A stretch of DNA of 64,000 nucleotides. Source: Loktanella sp. 5RATIMAR09 (GTDB lineage: Bacteria > Pseudomonadota > Alphaproteobacteria > Rhodobacterales > Rhodobacteraceae). The stretch covers positions 372,001 through 436,000 of the forward strand of contig NZ_LJAL01000001.1 of assembly GCF_001419985.1 (NCBI RefSeq). The letters run 5' to 3'. Position numbers and translations under genes: made by a program. Under the pieces are notes generated by a model that was not told where the DNA came from, ran no database searches, and worked only from the letters and a program-made list of their open reading frames with translations. Positions 44,244 to 54,032 of the stretch are shown here, piece after piece (the stretch's first letter is position 1; every line of letters starts with the position of its first letter).

Positions 44244-45182
44244 ATGGACATTACGCTGCTGAAAACCTTTCTCGAAGTCGCCGCCACCGGATCCTTTGTC
44301 TCCGCGTCAGAGCGTCTTTACGTCACTCAATCCGCTGTTTCCCTGCGCATTCAGCGTCTGGAGGATTCGCTGGGCAAGCCGATGTTCACAAGGTCGAAGG
44401 CCGGTGCAGAACTGACCAGCGCAGGCCGCGAGTTCGAACGATATGCACTTTCTATCATTCGTGTCTGGGAAGAAGCGCGCCAGCAAGTCGCTATACCAGA
44501 GGGGTTCACGCGCAGCCTGACCATCGGCGCGCAATATTCACTCTGGCCGCGTCTCGGGTTTCGCTGGATCGACCGGTTGGAGGTAGCGGCCCCCGATCTG
44601 AATATCCGCGCCGAAATCGGCATGCCCGATCGTCTGACCCGCTTTTTGATCGAAGGCATCCTGCATGTCGGGCTCCTCTACATGCCGCAAATCAGACCGG
44701 GCCTTTCCGCCGAGGAGGTTATGGAGGAAGAACTGGTCATGGTTGCGTCATATCCTGATGCGGATATCGACAACCTTCTGGACTATGTCTTTGTTGACTG
44801 GGGCCCCGAGTTTGTCGGGGCGCATGCACTGGCCTTACCTGCACTCACCAATCCAGGTCTGACGTTTTCGTTGGGCGCTATGGTTGCCGAATATATCGTC
44901 AATCGCAAAGCTTCTGCCTATCTGCCTGCGCGCTACGTGAAGAAATACCTTGATAGCGGGCAACTCCACCTCGTCGCGGATGCGCCCCGTTTTCCCTATC
45001 CGGTTTGGGCCGTCTGGCGCGATGACCTTGATCCCGAGATTGCCGAGATTGCAAAATCGACATTGGCCCAGGTCGCCGATGGGGCCGAAGCAGACAGTCA
45101 GGCAGTGCTAGCGCAACTGCGGGCGATCAGCGAGGGTCATATGGTCGAGGTACTTGGCGAACATGAGGATAAATCGCTTTAA
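44244..45182 (+). CDS. LysR-family transcriptional regulator
   Basis: The 312-residue protein has an N-terminal winged helix (LLKTFLEVAATGSFVSASERLYVTQSAVS, residues 5-33) and a typical LysR effector domain. The ATG at 44244 gives the normal LysR N-terminus; an upstream ATG at 44211 adds non-homologous residues. It is divergent from dctP and so the likely regulator of the TRAP operon. The inducer is unknown. The last ~30 residues (EADSQAVLAQLRAI) are a slightly longer tail than usual. Confidence 0.9.
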   Translation: MDITLLKTFLEVAATGSFVSASERLYVTQSAVSLRIQRLEDSLGKPMFTRSKAGAELTSAGREFERYALSIIRVWEEARQQVAIPEGFTRSLTIGAQYSLWPRLGFRWIDRLEVAAPDLNIRAEIGMPDRLTRFLIEGILHVGLLYMPQIRPGLSAEEVMEEELVMVASYPDADIDNLLDYVFVDWGPEFVGAHALALPALTNPGLTFSLGAMVAEYIVNRKASAYLPARYVKKYLDSGQLHLVADAPRFPYPVWAVWRDDLDPEIAEIAKSTLAQVADGAEADSQAVLAQLRAISEGHMVEVLGEHEDKSL

Positions 45183-45296
45183 GCATAATTATTTTGAATT
45201 TCTCTTAAGTGTCATTCTTCCCTAAATATCCTCTCAGCAAAAGATGCTTCCGCGCCAATGACGGTGCGGGTCACTGACTTGGGAAAGGATAGACCC

Positions 45297-46124
45297 ATGA
45301 CAAAGAATGTATTTATCGTAGCGGCTGTCGCTACAATTCTGGCGACCTCCGCATCAGCGCAAAACCTGATCGGCCGCGACACAGTTGCAGGTGATCTGAA
45401 TGAAGACCTGATCGAAGCCATCGAAGATGATGCAGAGCGTGAGCTGGACCGTTTCGGCAACGAAGGTCGCCCACAGGGCTTTACCGGTTCCGTTGCACTG
45501 CGCGGTATCGCACAAAGCGGTAACACCGAATCCGTCAATATCGGCATCGGCACTGACATGAACTATGTGTTCGGCCCGAACGGTATCGAGCTGCAGTTGA
45601 ACTATGCGTACAGCGACGATGATGACACTGCCTCGGAAGAAAGCCTGTTCTACGGGCTCGAGTACACACGCGACCTGACTCCAGAGTTCTTTGGCTTTGC
45701 CAAACTGCAAGGTTCGGCTGACAACGCGACAGATGCCCAGTATGAAACCGACACGTTCGCCAGCTTTGGTGCGGGTTACCGCGTCTTCAACGAGGCTGAT
45801 CGCCAGTGGTCCCTTCAGGCTGGCCCGGGCTATCGTTTTGCGGAACTCAACGACATTACCGACGGTGATGTAAGCGAAGCTGCATTCGGCGTGTCCTCTG
45901 ACTACGCACAGAAGCTGACCGAAAACGTGTTCTTTACCAATGACACAGATGTCATCTGGTCGGAATCAGACACGGTCGTCTTCAACGATCTGGCAATGAA
46001 TGTGTCCATGACCGAAACACTGGCTCTGCGCACAAGCATCCTGACCGAGTTCCACACCGAGCCCGGTACAGCAGAAGATACAGACAATACCTTTGGCGTC
46101 TCGCTCGTCTATTCGTTCAACTAA
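45297..46124 (+). CDS. DUF481 family outer-membrane protein
   Basis: The 275-residue precursor has a signal peptide (ending SASAQ) and a short helical stretch (LNEDLIEAIEDDAERELDRFG). A beta barrel follows with repeated acidic strands and a C-terminal LVYSFN. It fits the DUF481/YdiY-type, sometimes called salt-induced outer-membrane protein. The ATG at 45297 yields a correct signal peptide; the frame open from 45258 adds residues without signal character. It is monocistronic, ended by the hairpin at 46151-46178. Function unknown. Confidence 0.85.
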   Translation: MTKNVFIVAAVATILATSASAQNLIGRDTVAGDLNEDLIEAIEDDAERELDRFGNEGRPQGFTGSVALRGIAQSGNTESVNIGIGTDMNYVFGPNGIELQLNYAYSDDDDTASEESLFYGLEYTRDLTPEFFGFAKLQGSADNATDAQYETDTFASFGAGYRVFNEADRQWSLQAGPGYRFAELNDITDGDVSEAAFGVSSDYAQKLTENVFFTNDTDVIWSESDTVVFNDLAMNVSMTETLALRTSILTEFHTEPGTAEDTDNTFGVSLVYSFN

Positions 46125-46150
46125 GACCGAAGACAGTCCCGAGCGACACG

Positions 46151-46178
46151 TATGGGGGCGGAGCAATCCGCCCCCATA
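46151..46178 (+). terminator. Bidirectional terminator between DUF481 and icd
   Basis: TATGGGGGCGGA / TCCGCCCCCATA is a perfect 12-bp stem with a GCAA tetraloop, followed by GTCGTTTT. It lies 26 bp after the DUF481 stop and 11 bp from the icd stop on the other strand. It can therefore serve both convergent genes. Confidence 0.75.
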
Positions 46179-46189
46179 GTCGTTTTGGC

Positions 46190-48415
46190 TTAGTCAATCA
46201 GCGCGTTCAGTGTCGCTGACGGGCGCATCGCAGCAGCGGCAAGCGCGTCCGATGTGTTGTAGTACCCGCCCAGATCAACCGCCGCGCCTTGCCCTTGCGA
46301 CAACTCGCTGAGGATTGCAGCTTCATTTTGGGCCAGTTCCTCCGCAAGCGGCGCAAACTTTGCGGCCAATGCAGCATCATCCGTTTGGGCGGCAAGCGCT
46401 TCGGCCCAGTAACGCGCAAACCAGTAATGGCTGTGGCGGTTGTCGGGTTGGCCTGCTTTGCGCTGTGGCGAATGACCTTTGGACAACAGTTTTTCTGTCG
46501 CTGCATCTACCGCATTGCCCAGGACATTGGCCGCTGCTTTGTCTTGTGCATTGCCAAGGAAACGCAGGCTTTCACCCAAGGCGCAGAATTCACCCAGGCT
46601 ATCCCAGCGCAGGTGATTTTCACCGATCAGTTGTTCGACATGTTTGGGTGCTGAACCACCGGCGCCAGTTTCGAACAAACCGCCGCCCTGCATCAGTTTC
46701 ACAACCGACAGCATCTTGGCAGATGTGCCGACCTCAAGGATCGGGAACAGGTCGGTCAGGTAGTCGCGCAGCACATTGCCTGTCACGGCAATCGTATCCT
46801 TGCCCTGATAGATCAGCTCGAACGACCGTGTCGTCGCCTCGCGCGGGGCCATGATTTTCACGGCATCCGTCAGACCTGCCTTGGCCAAGGCAGGTTCCAC
46901 GTATTTCAGCAGTTCCGCATCATGTGCGCGGTTCCGGTCCAGCCAGAAGATCGTTTCGAACCCCGTTGCCTGCATCCGGTCAATCGCCAGCTGGATCCAG
47001 TTTTCAATGGGTGCGCGGCGTGCAGAGGCCATGCGCCAGATGTCGCCTGCCTCGACCGAATGTGTGTGCAACACGTCGTCGTTGCCCGCAATGACACGCA
47101 CGGTGCCGTCGGTGGGGATTTCGAATGTCGTGGGGTGAGAGCCGTATTCTTCAGCTTTCTGTGCCATCAGACCGACGTTTTGCACTGTTCCGGCCGTGAC
47201 CGGATCAAGCGCGCCGTTTTCTTTGCAGAAATTCACGGACGCCTCATAGACCGGCGCATAAGAGCTGTCGGGGATCACACAGTTTGTGTCGGCCTCTGCC
47301 CCGTCAGGGCCCCAGCCCTTGCCGCCCGCGCGGATCACCGCAGGCATTGATGCGTCGATAATCACGTCAGAGGGCACATGCAGGTTTGTGATGCCGCGGT
47401 CCGAGTTCACCATGTAAAGCGGTGGGCGTTCAGCCAGTACCGCGTCGATCTCGGCTTTGATCTCGGCGCCGTTCGGCATTTCCGCAATCGCGTTAAACAT
47501 TGTGCCGAAACCCGCGTTCGGGCCCACACCTGCAGCGGCAAAAGCATCGGCATGACGGTCAAAGACAGGCTGAAGATAGGCCACAACTGCATGGCCGAAC
47601 AGGATCGGGTCAGAGACCTTCATCATCGTGGCTTTCAGGTGCAATGAGAACAGTGTGCCATCGGCCAGAGTCTTTTCGATCTGCGCGTGATAGAACGCCT
47701 TCAGCGCTTTGGCTGACATGAACGTTGCGTCGACAATCGTGCCCGCAGGCATTTTGATGCCGTCTTTCAGTGTCGTGACGGTGCCATCGGCAGCAGTATG
47801 TTCAATCTTCAGCGCGCCTGCGGCCTGCGCTTCGGTCAAAGTGACCGAGGTCTCGTTCGAATAGAAATCATTTGCACCCATCGTGGACACGCAGGTCTTG
47901 CTGTCCTTGGACCAGGCACCCATGCGGTGCGGGTGGGCGCGGGCGTATGCCTTGACTGAAGATGGCGCGCGACGGTCCGAGTTCCCTTCACGCAGCACGG
48001 GGTTCACGGCCGAGCCTTTGACTGCGTCATAGCGCTTGCGCGCCTCGACCTCATCGGGGGTCTGCGGGTTTTCGGGGTAATCGGGAATATCATAGCCTTG
48101 GCCCTGCAATTCCTTCACCGCCGCAACCAGTTGCGGCACAGAGGCCGACACGTTGGGCAGTTTGATCACATTGGCGCTTGCCTCTTTGACGACATCACCC
48201 AGCAGGGCCAGATCGTCCGGCACTTTCTGCGCGTCGGTCAACCGCTCGGGGAATGACGCCAGAATACGGCCTGCAAGCGAGATATCTTTGGTGCCGATGG
48301 TGATATCCGCCGCGCCCAGAAACCTGCGCAGGATGGGTAGCAATGAGGCCGACGCCAGTTGCGGTGCTTCATCGGTCTTCGTGTAGATGATATCGGGAAG
48401 GGTCTGGTCTGACAT
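46190..48415 (-). CDS. icd: NADP-dependent isocitrate dehydrogenase, monomeric type
   Basis: The 741-residue protein is the large monomeric IDH form, unrelated in length to the ~400-residue dimeric enzyme. It carries [21 protein letters not shown] at the start and [17 protein letters not shown]. It also has CPDSS-type substrate residues and the C-terminal [17 protein letters not shown] motif. It oxidises isocitrate to 2-oxoglutarate with NADP in the citrate cycle. The ATG at 48415 follows GAGGA by 8 bases; an in-frame ATG at 48478 is less likely. It appears monocistronic. Confidence 0.96.
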   Translation of the reverse strand: MSDQTLPDIIYTKTDEAPQLASASLLPILRRFLGAADITIGTKDISLAGRILASFPERLTDAQKVPDDLALLGDVVKEASANVIKLPNVSASVPQLVAAVKELQGQGYDIPDYPENPQTPDEVEARKRYDAVKGSAVNPVLREGNSDRRAPSSVKAYARAHPHRMGAWSKDSKTCVSTMGANDFYSNETSVTLTEAQAAGALKIEHTAADGTVTTLKDGIKMPAGTIVDATFMSAKALKAFYHAQIEKTLADGTLFSLHLKATMMKVSDPILFGHAVVAYLQPVFDRHADAFAAAGVGPNAGFGTMFNAIAEMPNGAEIKAEIDAVLAERPPLYMVNSDRGITNLHVPSDVIIDASMPAVIRAGGKGWGPDGAEADTNCVIPDSSYAPVYEASVNFCKENGALDPVTAGTVQNVGLMAQKAEEYGSHPTTFEIPTDGTVRVIAGNDDVLHTHSVEAGDIWRMASARRAPIENWIQLAIDRMQATGFETIFWLDRNRAHDAELLKYVEPALAKAGLTDAVKIMAPREATTRSFELIYQGKDTIAVTGNVLRDYLTDLFPILEVGTSAKMLSVVKLMQGGGLFETGAGGSAPKHVEQLIGENHLRWDSLGEFCALGESLRFLGNAQDKAAANVLGNAVDAATEKLLSKGHSPQRKAGQPDNRHSHYWFARYWAEALAAQTDDAALAAKFAPLAEELAQNEAAILSELSQGQGAAVDLGGYYNTSDALAAAAMRPSATLNALID

Positions 48416-48530
48416 GCGCATATCCTCGTGGCTTGGTCGTGTTGCATAGGCAGGCGGCCTACATGAAAAGAACCGCACGCGTTTGATTCACATCACTAGT
48501 GGAACAGACTTCGAAAGGGAATGCATTTTG

Positions 48531-48546
48531 GTGTACTGTTGTACAC
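48531..48546. promoter_or_regulatory. Palindrome upstream of icd
   Basis: GTGTAC-TGTT-GTACAC is a perfect 6-bp inverted repeat with a 4-bp spacer, 116 bp upstream of icd and 9 bp beyond the stop of the alpha/beta hydrolase gene. It could be an operator for icd. The short stem without a T run makes a terminator less likely. No known regulator is assigned. Confidence 0.25.
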
Positions 48547-48554
48547 AAAGTGCC

Positions 48555-49994
48555 CTATATCCCGACAAACAAGGGAAAACTGACACCCAAAGCCCATGCA
48601 AGCACCAACCCAAGCACTATTCCTGATGCCATTGGTCCAGATCGTCGTGCAACTTGCCGTCCCATCGTGCCGAAGACGGCATAGAAAAGCACAAGGACCG
48701 GCGCGATCATGATGAGAAAGAACAGCCCCTCGAAATCCAGCGCCACAGCGATGCCAAGTGAAACGAGGAAGGCAAAGCGCACCAGCAGCCTGCGCCAGAA
48801 CCCTGATTGCGCACTGAGCATCATGTCCGCGAGCATATAGGGTACCGCGCCAAGTGCGAGGACGCCCATAATCCAGATCCGTTGGGGCGTGGGCAGGAAA
48901 TTTGCGGCATAACGGTCCAGCAAGAAACCGAAAAGCGCGCACCACAGCAACAAAAGCGCAACAGCGCCCCGGGCGAACGGTCCGACCGGATGCCGCCAAC
49001 GCCAAAGCAGGGCAAGCTGAATTCCTCCAAAGATCAACAGGTGCAGGCCAAGGTAATCGGCCACAAGCACCGGTAAAAAACTGGGTGAAAGCGGTACGGA
49101 TATGAGGGGGGTCAGCACCATGGGTACCAGCAACAAAACCGCCAGTTGCTTTGGACCAATCGCCGACACCGCAATCTGTTGCTGTGGCAGGCGCTTGGCA
49201 ATTGGTCCGAACAACAGGACAATCCCCACCAGAAGCCCCAAAATCGCGGTCCCGGTTGGCCAGATCGCGGGCTGTGATTGCCGCCCGTAGAAGCCATCAA
49301 GCCAAGCGACCGCTTCTGCCCGTCCCGCGCGGCTATGCAAAACCGAGACATGTTCGGTGAACGGCGCAATCACCGCGCGGCGGCGCAGGTCACCGGCGGC
49401 AACCGTTTCACCTGTGGTGGCTGCCGGATCGACCATTTGCACGGCCTCTTGCGCAAAGTCGCGCAGGCCTGGTTCCCAGCTACCGGTGATCAAAAGCAGA
49501 TCGTTCGGCGTCTTGGCGTCAATCACCTGTGAAAACGCCGAAATCAGAACCAAGGGGCCAATGTCGTCACGCTCTTGCGCAACACGGGCGAGGATATCAG
49601 TCGCCATCGAATGCCCCAAGAGCGCAACAGGCACATCGCACGCATCAATGCTGTCGATGACCGCATCTGTTTGCGCCACCAACAAACGGGTCGTGCCATC
49701 CAGCGCGTTCACATCACCCGACATCGGCTGCGTGTGCCGCCCATGCCCGAGGAATTCAAATGCGTAGACTTGGTACCCAGCCTGGGCGAGCGGCAAGGCG
49801 TAGCCCTGCATCATCTGCTGCGATCCGGCAAAGCCATGCGCAACCACCACCGCAGGCCCATCCACGCCCGCCCGCGCATATCTTGTCACCGGAGTTTCGC
49901 CCACTGCGAGATGCGTAATGCTGACACCCTGCCGGGCGGTTTCCAGTACAAAAAGCGACAGGATCACCGCGATGAGGGCTAGAGCCGCCTTCAT
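48555..49994 (-). CDS. Alpha/beta hydrolase fused to a C-terminal membrane domain
   Basis: The 479-residue protein begins with a membrane anchor or signal (1-20), then an alpha/beta hydrolase domain (about 25-235). The nucleophile elbow GHSMA has S129, and AHGFAGSQQ forms the oxyanion-hole region. About eight hydrophobic helices (about 245-475) follow, with no known family that I recognise. The catalytic domain would face the periplasm if the first helix is a signal anchor. The gene begins 12 bp after the Anbu stop on the same strand, so it is very likely in the Anbu transcript. Substrate unknown. Confidence 0.82.
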   Translation of the reverse strand: MKAALALIAVILSLFVLETARQGVSITHLAVGETPVTRYARAGVDGPAVVVAHGFAGSQQMMQGYALPLAQAGYQVYAFEFLGHGRHTQPMSGDVNALDGTTRLLVAQTDAVIDSIDACDVPVALLGHSMATDILARVAQERDDIGPLVLISAFSQVIDAKTPNDLLLITGSWEPGLRDFAQEAVQMVDPAATTGETVAAGDLRRRAVIAPFTEHVSVLHSRAGRAEAVAWLDGFYGRQSQPAIWPTGTAILGLLVGIVLLFGPIAKRLPQQQIAVSAIGPKQLAVLLLVPMVLTPLISVPLSPSFLPVLVADYLGLHLLIFGGIQLALLWRWRHPVGPFARGAVALLLLWCALFGFLLDRYAANFLPTPQRIWIMGVLALGAVPYMLADMMLSAQSGFWRRLLVRFAFLVSLGIAVALDFEGLFFLIMIAPVLVLFYAVFGTMGRQVARRSGPMASGIVLGLVLAWALGVSFPLFVGI

Positions 49995-50006
49995 CTTGCG
50001 ATACCG

Positions 50007-50741
50007 CTAGTCAGCTTGATAGCTGGGAAGCTGCGCCAGTGCGGTGCGCAAAGCTTCGCCCCAACTACTTGAAATATGTTGGAAATAGGGATCATCGGCC
50101 TCGATCCGCGGGCGTTCTGTCACCTTGAAGCTGTCCGCCTCGTAGATTTGCAGGTCCAGCGGCAGCCCTACCGAAAGGTTCGCCTTGATCGTGCTGTCAA
50201 AAGAGACCAGCAAGAGTTTGATTGTGTCCTCGAAACTCATGTCCGGGTCATAGGCGCGCACCAAAATCGGCTTGCCGTATTTTGCTTCACCAATCTGGAA
50301 GAACGGGCTGTCTTCGGTAATTTCGATGAAATTCCCCTCTGGGTAGATCAGGAACAGCGTGGGCTTGCCGCCTTTGATCTGACCACCAAGGATGACCGAC
50401 GCGCGAAACTTGGTCGAGGCTTCCTGCCCGTCAGGCCCGCTTTCCTCGATCACTTCTTTCAAAGTGGCGCCGACCATGCGTGCCACCTGAAACATTGTCG
50501 GCAGTTCCAGCAATGTGGGGTTACGCTCGGCTGTCGCCTTTGATCGCTCGTCCAGAAGGCTGACGAGGGCCTGCGTCGTGGCAAGGTTCCCTGCGGTCAT
50601 CAGGGTAATGACCCGTTCACCGGGCGTGTTCCATGTGAACATTTTGCGGGTGACAGAAAAGTTATCTACACCGGCATTCGTGCGGGTGTCGGACATAAAG
50701 ACCAGTCCCTTATTCAGGCGAAGCCCAACACAGTATGTCAA
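50007..50741 (-). CDS. Anbu (ancestral beta-subunit) proteasome-type peptidase
   Basis: The 244-residue protein is a proteasome-fold peptidase of the Anbu type (COG3484). After Met removal Thr2 would be the N-terminal nucleophile (MTYCVGLRLN). D18 and K33 stand where HslV and proteasome beta subunits have the catalytic aspartate and lysine. Neighbouring genes are the genomic partners known for Anbu: a circularly permuted ATP-grasp, an alpha-E protein and transglutaminase-like proteins. Anbu forms rings or helical assemblies. Its substrates remain uncertain, and a role in processing tagged or gamma-glutamyl-type peptides has been predicted. Confidence 0.93.
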   Translation of the reverse strand: MTYCVGLRLNKGLVFMSDTRTNAGVDNFSVTRKMFTWNTPGERVITLMTAGNLATTQALVSLLDERSKATAERNPTLLELPTMFQVARMVGATLKEVIEESGPDGQEASTKFRASVILGGQIKGGKPTLFLIYPEGNFIEITEDSPFFQIGEAKYGKPILVRAYDPDMSFEDTIKLLLVSFDSTIKANLSVGLPLDLQIYEADSFKVTERPRIEADDPYFQHISSSWGEALRTALAQLPSYQAD

Positions 50742-50789
50742 TTTAGTGGTCCACTACCTTTAAGAGAAATCCAGCGTTCAGATTAGCGT

Positions 50790-51587
50790 CTACTGCTGAA
50801 TTTGAAGCGATACAATCATTGCTTCTGAGGCCGACCCCAGACGCACGCCGGTTACCGGTGATGCATCGCGCGAATCCAGACCTGTTGCGATCCTGACGTA
50901 GCGTTCGTCAGGGGAATAACCGTTCGATACATCAAAACCGACCCACCCCAGTTCTTCGATATGCGCCTCTGCCCATGCATGGCTCGCGTCCTGATCGATG
51001 CGGTCATTCATCATCAGATACCCGCTGACGTAGCGTGCTGGCACACCCGCAAGCCGTGCGGCCGATATGAAAATCTGCGCGTGATCCTGACAGACACCAC
51101 CACCGGCCATCAGCGCCTCTTCTGCTGTGGTGCCCGAATAGGTTAAGGCCTTGCCATAAGGTGCTGCTGCGGTGATCGCTTGTGACAAAGCGTGCAGCCC
51201 ATCAAGTACATTGGGCGATTTTTCCAAAGTCTTCGCAAGTTTTCGGATGCCCTTGCCTGCCTCGGTCCGCGGCGTGCTTTGCTTGAAATGCCACAGTGGC
51301 GCGGTGCCATAGGTCTTGCCAAAGATGCCATCGTTGGTGTGTGTCTCGACCTCGCCGGACACCTCGACTGTAACTTCGGTGGCGCCTTTGTCGGCCCGCA
51401 CCAGAATGGTCTGGTTTTGATAATGGTCCTCAAACGTCAGTTCTTTGGTGCCGCCTGTCACTGCGACCGTCCAGTTTTGGACGGTCTGGTGGCTGGAATT
51501 GACAGGTGTCAACCGCACCTGTTGCAGACCATAGGACACGGGCGCGTCGTAGGTATATTTCGTTGCATGTCTGATACTGAGTCTCAT
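50790..51587 (-). CDS. Transglutaminase-like cysteine peptidase (Anbu locus)
   Basis: The 265-residue protein has a bacterial transglutaminase N-terminal region (about 1-85) and a transglutaminase-like core. The core has the triad C166 (GGGVCQDHA), H203 (SHAWAEAHI) and D219 (GFDVSNGYSP). In this gene context it is predicted to make or break amide bonds of peptide or amino-acid conjugates. Its stop is 48 bp before Anbu on the coding strand. It starts 13 bp after the alpha-E stop. No signal peptide, so likely cytoplasmic. Confidence 0.92.
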   Translation of the reverse strand: MRLSIRHATKYTYDAPVSYGLQQVRLTPVNSSHQTVQNWTVAVTGGTKELTFEDHYQNQTILVRADKGATEVTVEVSGEVETHTNDGIFGKTYGTAPLWHFKQSTPRTEAGKGIRKLAKTLEKSPNVLDGLHALSQAITAAAPYGKALTYSGTTAEEALMAGGGVCQDHAQIFISAARLAGVPARYVSGYLMMNDRIDQDASHAWAEAHIEELGWVGFDVSNGYSPDERYVRIATGLDSRDASPVTGVRLGSASEAMIVSLQIQQ

Positions 51588-51600
51588 GGTCTGAAAATAC

Positions 51601-52542
51601 CTATCCTACAAAACTGTAGTCTTGTTCGATCTGAAGCCCGATTGCATTGTTTTCGCGAATGAACGACGTGATGAACTGGTGCAGCCCCTCATCAAAGACC
51701 GTTGCAATGGTGCTGGCGCGCAGTCTGTCGCGCTGGGCCTCGATCATGTCATGGCATGGCAGGCGCGTGCCATAGTCCTTGGCCAGATAGCCGAGGTTTT
51801 CATCAATGATCCGGCTACAGAACGACAGGGACCGTGGAAAGCGGCTGTCGAAAATCAGAAAGTCGGCAATGCTCATCGGCGAGATATCGTCGTTGTTCAG
51901 CCAACGGAATGACCGGTAGGCCGACACCGACCGCAGGATCGTTTCCCACTGCACGTTATCAAGTGCAGAGCCGACGAAGCTCGCTGAAGGCAGCAGCGTG
52001 TAATATTTCACGTCGATGATGCGCGCGGTGTTATCCGCCCGCTCGATCGCGATACCAAGCTGGGAAAAGTCGAAGATATCATTGCGCAGCATGGTCCCAT
52101 GCAACGCGCCACGGACAAGCGCCGTATACCGGCGGATTTCACCCAATACCTCTGGTAGTTTTGCCTGTGTAACGGGCATTTTCAACGCGGCCTTCATGGC
52201 CATCCAGCTTTCGTTCACGGCCTCCCAGACTTCGGTTGTCAGTGCCGTGCGCACCATCCGCGCGTTGCTGCGTGCATTGTTGATCGATGACATCACACTT
52301 GACGGGTTGTCGGTATCGCGCAGCAAGAAATCAATCGCATCCAGCGCGGAATACCCATCATGTTTCTGGTCATAATTCATCCGCACACCGGCGGTTGTCA
52401 GAACGGATTTCCACTCTGATTCAGGGTCAGATGAACGCGTCAGCGCGATCCGAAAACCCGCTTCAACCAGTCGTGCGGTATTTTCACTGCGTTCCAGAAA
52501 GCGGAACATCCAGTATAACCCACCTGCGGTTTTTCCAAGCAT
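51601..52542 (-). CDS. Alpha-E domain protein
   Basis: The 313-residue all-helical protein matches the alpha-E family (COG2307): MLGKTAGGLYWMFRFLERSENTARLVEAGFR at the start, in which the WxxRxxERxENxAR pattern is conserved. DNTARIIDVKYYTLLP and the SFIRENNAIGLQIEQDY tail follow. The molecular function is unknown; it always accompanies the circularly permuted ATP-grasp and is thought to form a complex with it. It begins four bases after the ATP-grasp stop. Confidence 0.93.
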   Translation of the reverse strand: MLGKTAGGLYWMFRFLERSENTARLVEAGFRIALTRSSDPESEWKSVLTTAGVRMNYDQKHDGYSALDAIDFLLRDTDNPSSVMSSINNARSNARMVRTALTTEVWEAVNESWMAMKAALKMPVTQAKLPEVLGEIRRYTALVRGALHGTMLRNDIFDFSQLGIAIERADNTARIIDVKYYTLLPSASFVGSALDNVQWETILRSVSAYRSFRWLNNDDISPMSIADFLIFDSRFPRSLSFCSRIIDENLGYLAKDYGTRLPCHDMIEAQRDRLRASTIATVFDEGLHQFITSFIRENNAIGLQIEQDYSFVG

Positions 52543-52546
52543 CGCG

Positions 52547-53974
52547 CTAGTCCTCCAAAACCCAAGTGTCTTTTGTGCCGCCGCCCTGACTTGAATTCAC
52601 CACCAGCGATCCGGCTTTCAACGCGACGCGCGTCAAGCCACCCGGTGTGATGTTCATGCCATCAGGCGACACCAGCGCAAAGGGCCGCAGATCGACGTGG
52701 CGCGGGGCAAGGCCTTTCTTGGTAAAGATCGGTACGGTCGACAGTGACAGTGTCGGCTGCGCGATATAGTTGGCCGGAGACTTGCGCAGTTTGGCGGCAA
52801 ATGCAGCCAGTTCTTTCTTTGATGCGGCAGGGCCAACAAGCATGCCGTAACCGCCCGATCCGTGCACCTCTTTGACCACCAGATCGGCAAGGTTATCAAG
52901 GACGTATTTCAACGCATCAGGTTCGGAACAGCGGAAGGTCTGGACGTTCTTCAGGATCGCTTTTTCGCCGGTATAGAATTCAATGATGTCAGGCATATAG
53001 GAATAAATCGCCTTGTCATCGGCAATACCGGTGCCGGGGGCGTTCGCGATCGTGATATTGCCGGCGCGGTAGACATCCATGATGCCGGGCACACCCAGCA
53101 TTGAATCGGGGCGGAAGTTCAGCGGATCAAGGTAGTCATCATCAACACGACGATAAAGCACGTCGATTGTTTTGTAGCCTTCGGTCGTGCGCATCGCGAT
53201 ATGGCCGTCGACAACCCGCAGATCATGGCCCTCGACCAGTTCCACACCCATTTGATCGGCAAGGAAGGAATGTTCAAAATAGGCCGAGTTATGGATACCC
53301 GGCGTCAGGATCGCGACCGTTGGTTTGCCGTTGCACCCCGCAGGCGCGCAGGCGGCAAGCGACCGGCGCAGGTTCTTGGGGTAGTCGCTGACCGGCTGCA
53401 CCTTGATCTGGCTGAAAAGCTCAGGGAACATTTGCAGCATCGTTTCGCGGTTTTCGAGCATGTAGGACACGCCGGACGGGGTGCGCGCATTGTCTTCCAG
53501 CACAAAGAAGTCATCCTCGCCCGTGCGCACGATGTCCGTGCCGACTATATGTGTGTAAACATTACCCGGGGGTGTGACGCCCATCATCTGCGGCAGGAAC
53601 GCGGCGTTCTTCGCGATCAGGTCAACCGGCACGACACCGGCGCGCAGAATTTCCTGACGGTGGTATATGTCATGCAAAAAGGCGTTCACACCGCGCACGC
53701 GCTGTTCGATGCCTTTCGACAACTTCGTCCATTCACGGTTTGCGATGATCCGCGGGATCAGATCAAAGGGGATCAGCCGTTCTTGCGCCGCCGCCTGACC
53801 GTAAACGTTGAAGGTAATACCCGTCCTGCGAAAGAAAGCTTCAGCTTCTTTCGACTTTTTGGAAAGGCGCGATACGTCTTCATGCGAGAACCACTCTTGA
53901 TATTCGGCATAAGGGGCGCGCACGCCGTCTTCGCCCAAAAGCATCTCATCGAAGTGCTGTCGATCTGTATTCAT
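52547..53974 (-). CDS. Circularly permuted type 2 ATP-grasp protein
   Basis: The 475-residue protein is of the COG2308 type. ATP-binding and ligand segments include FEHSFLADQMGVELVEGHDL, the acidic EDNARTPSGVSYMLENRE and VKEVHGSGGYGML, where the glycine-rich loop would cover ATP. Permuted ATP-grasp enzymes of this family are predicted to form amide bonds between amino acids and a peptide or cofactor. It is 58 bp from the second transglutaminase gene and four bases from alpha-E. With Anbu and the transglutaminases it defines the locus. Confidence 0.93.
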   Translation of the reverse strand: MNTDRQHFDEMLLGEDGVRAPYAEYQEWFSHEDVSRLSKKSKEAEAFFRRTGITFNVYGQAAAQERLIPFDLIPRIIANREWTKLSKGIEQRVRGVNAFLHDIYHRQEILRAGVVPVDLIAKNAAFLPQMMGVTPPGNVYTHIVGTDIVRTGEDDFFVLEDNARTPSGVSYMLENRETMLQMFPELFSQIKVQPVSDYPKNLRRSLAACAPAGCNGKPTVAILTPGIHNSAYFEHSFLADQMGVELVEGHDLRVVDGHIAMRTTEGYKTIDVLYRRVDDDYLDPLNFRPDSMLGVPGIMDVYRAGNITIANAPGTGIADDKAIYSYMPDIIEFYTGEKAILKNVQTFRCSEPDALKYVLDNLADLVVKEVHGSGGYGMLVGPAASKKELAAFAAKLRKSPANYIAQPTLSLSTVPIFTKKGLAPRHVDLRPFALVSPDGMNITPGGLTRVALKAGSLVVNSSQGGGTKDTWVLED

Positions 53975-54032
53975 GTAATTAACCTAACGCGCGGTAGGGG
54001 AGTTGCAAGCAGATGGCGCGCTTCATGCGGTT

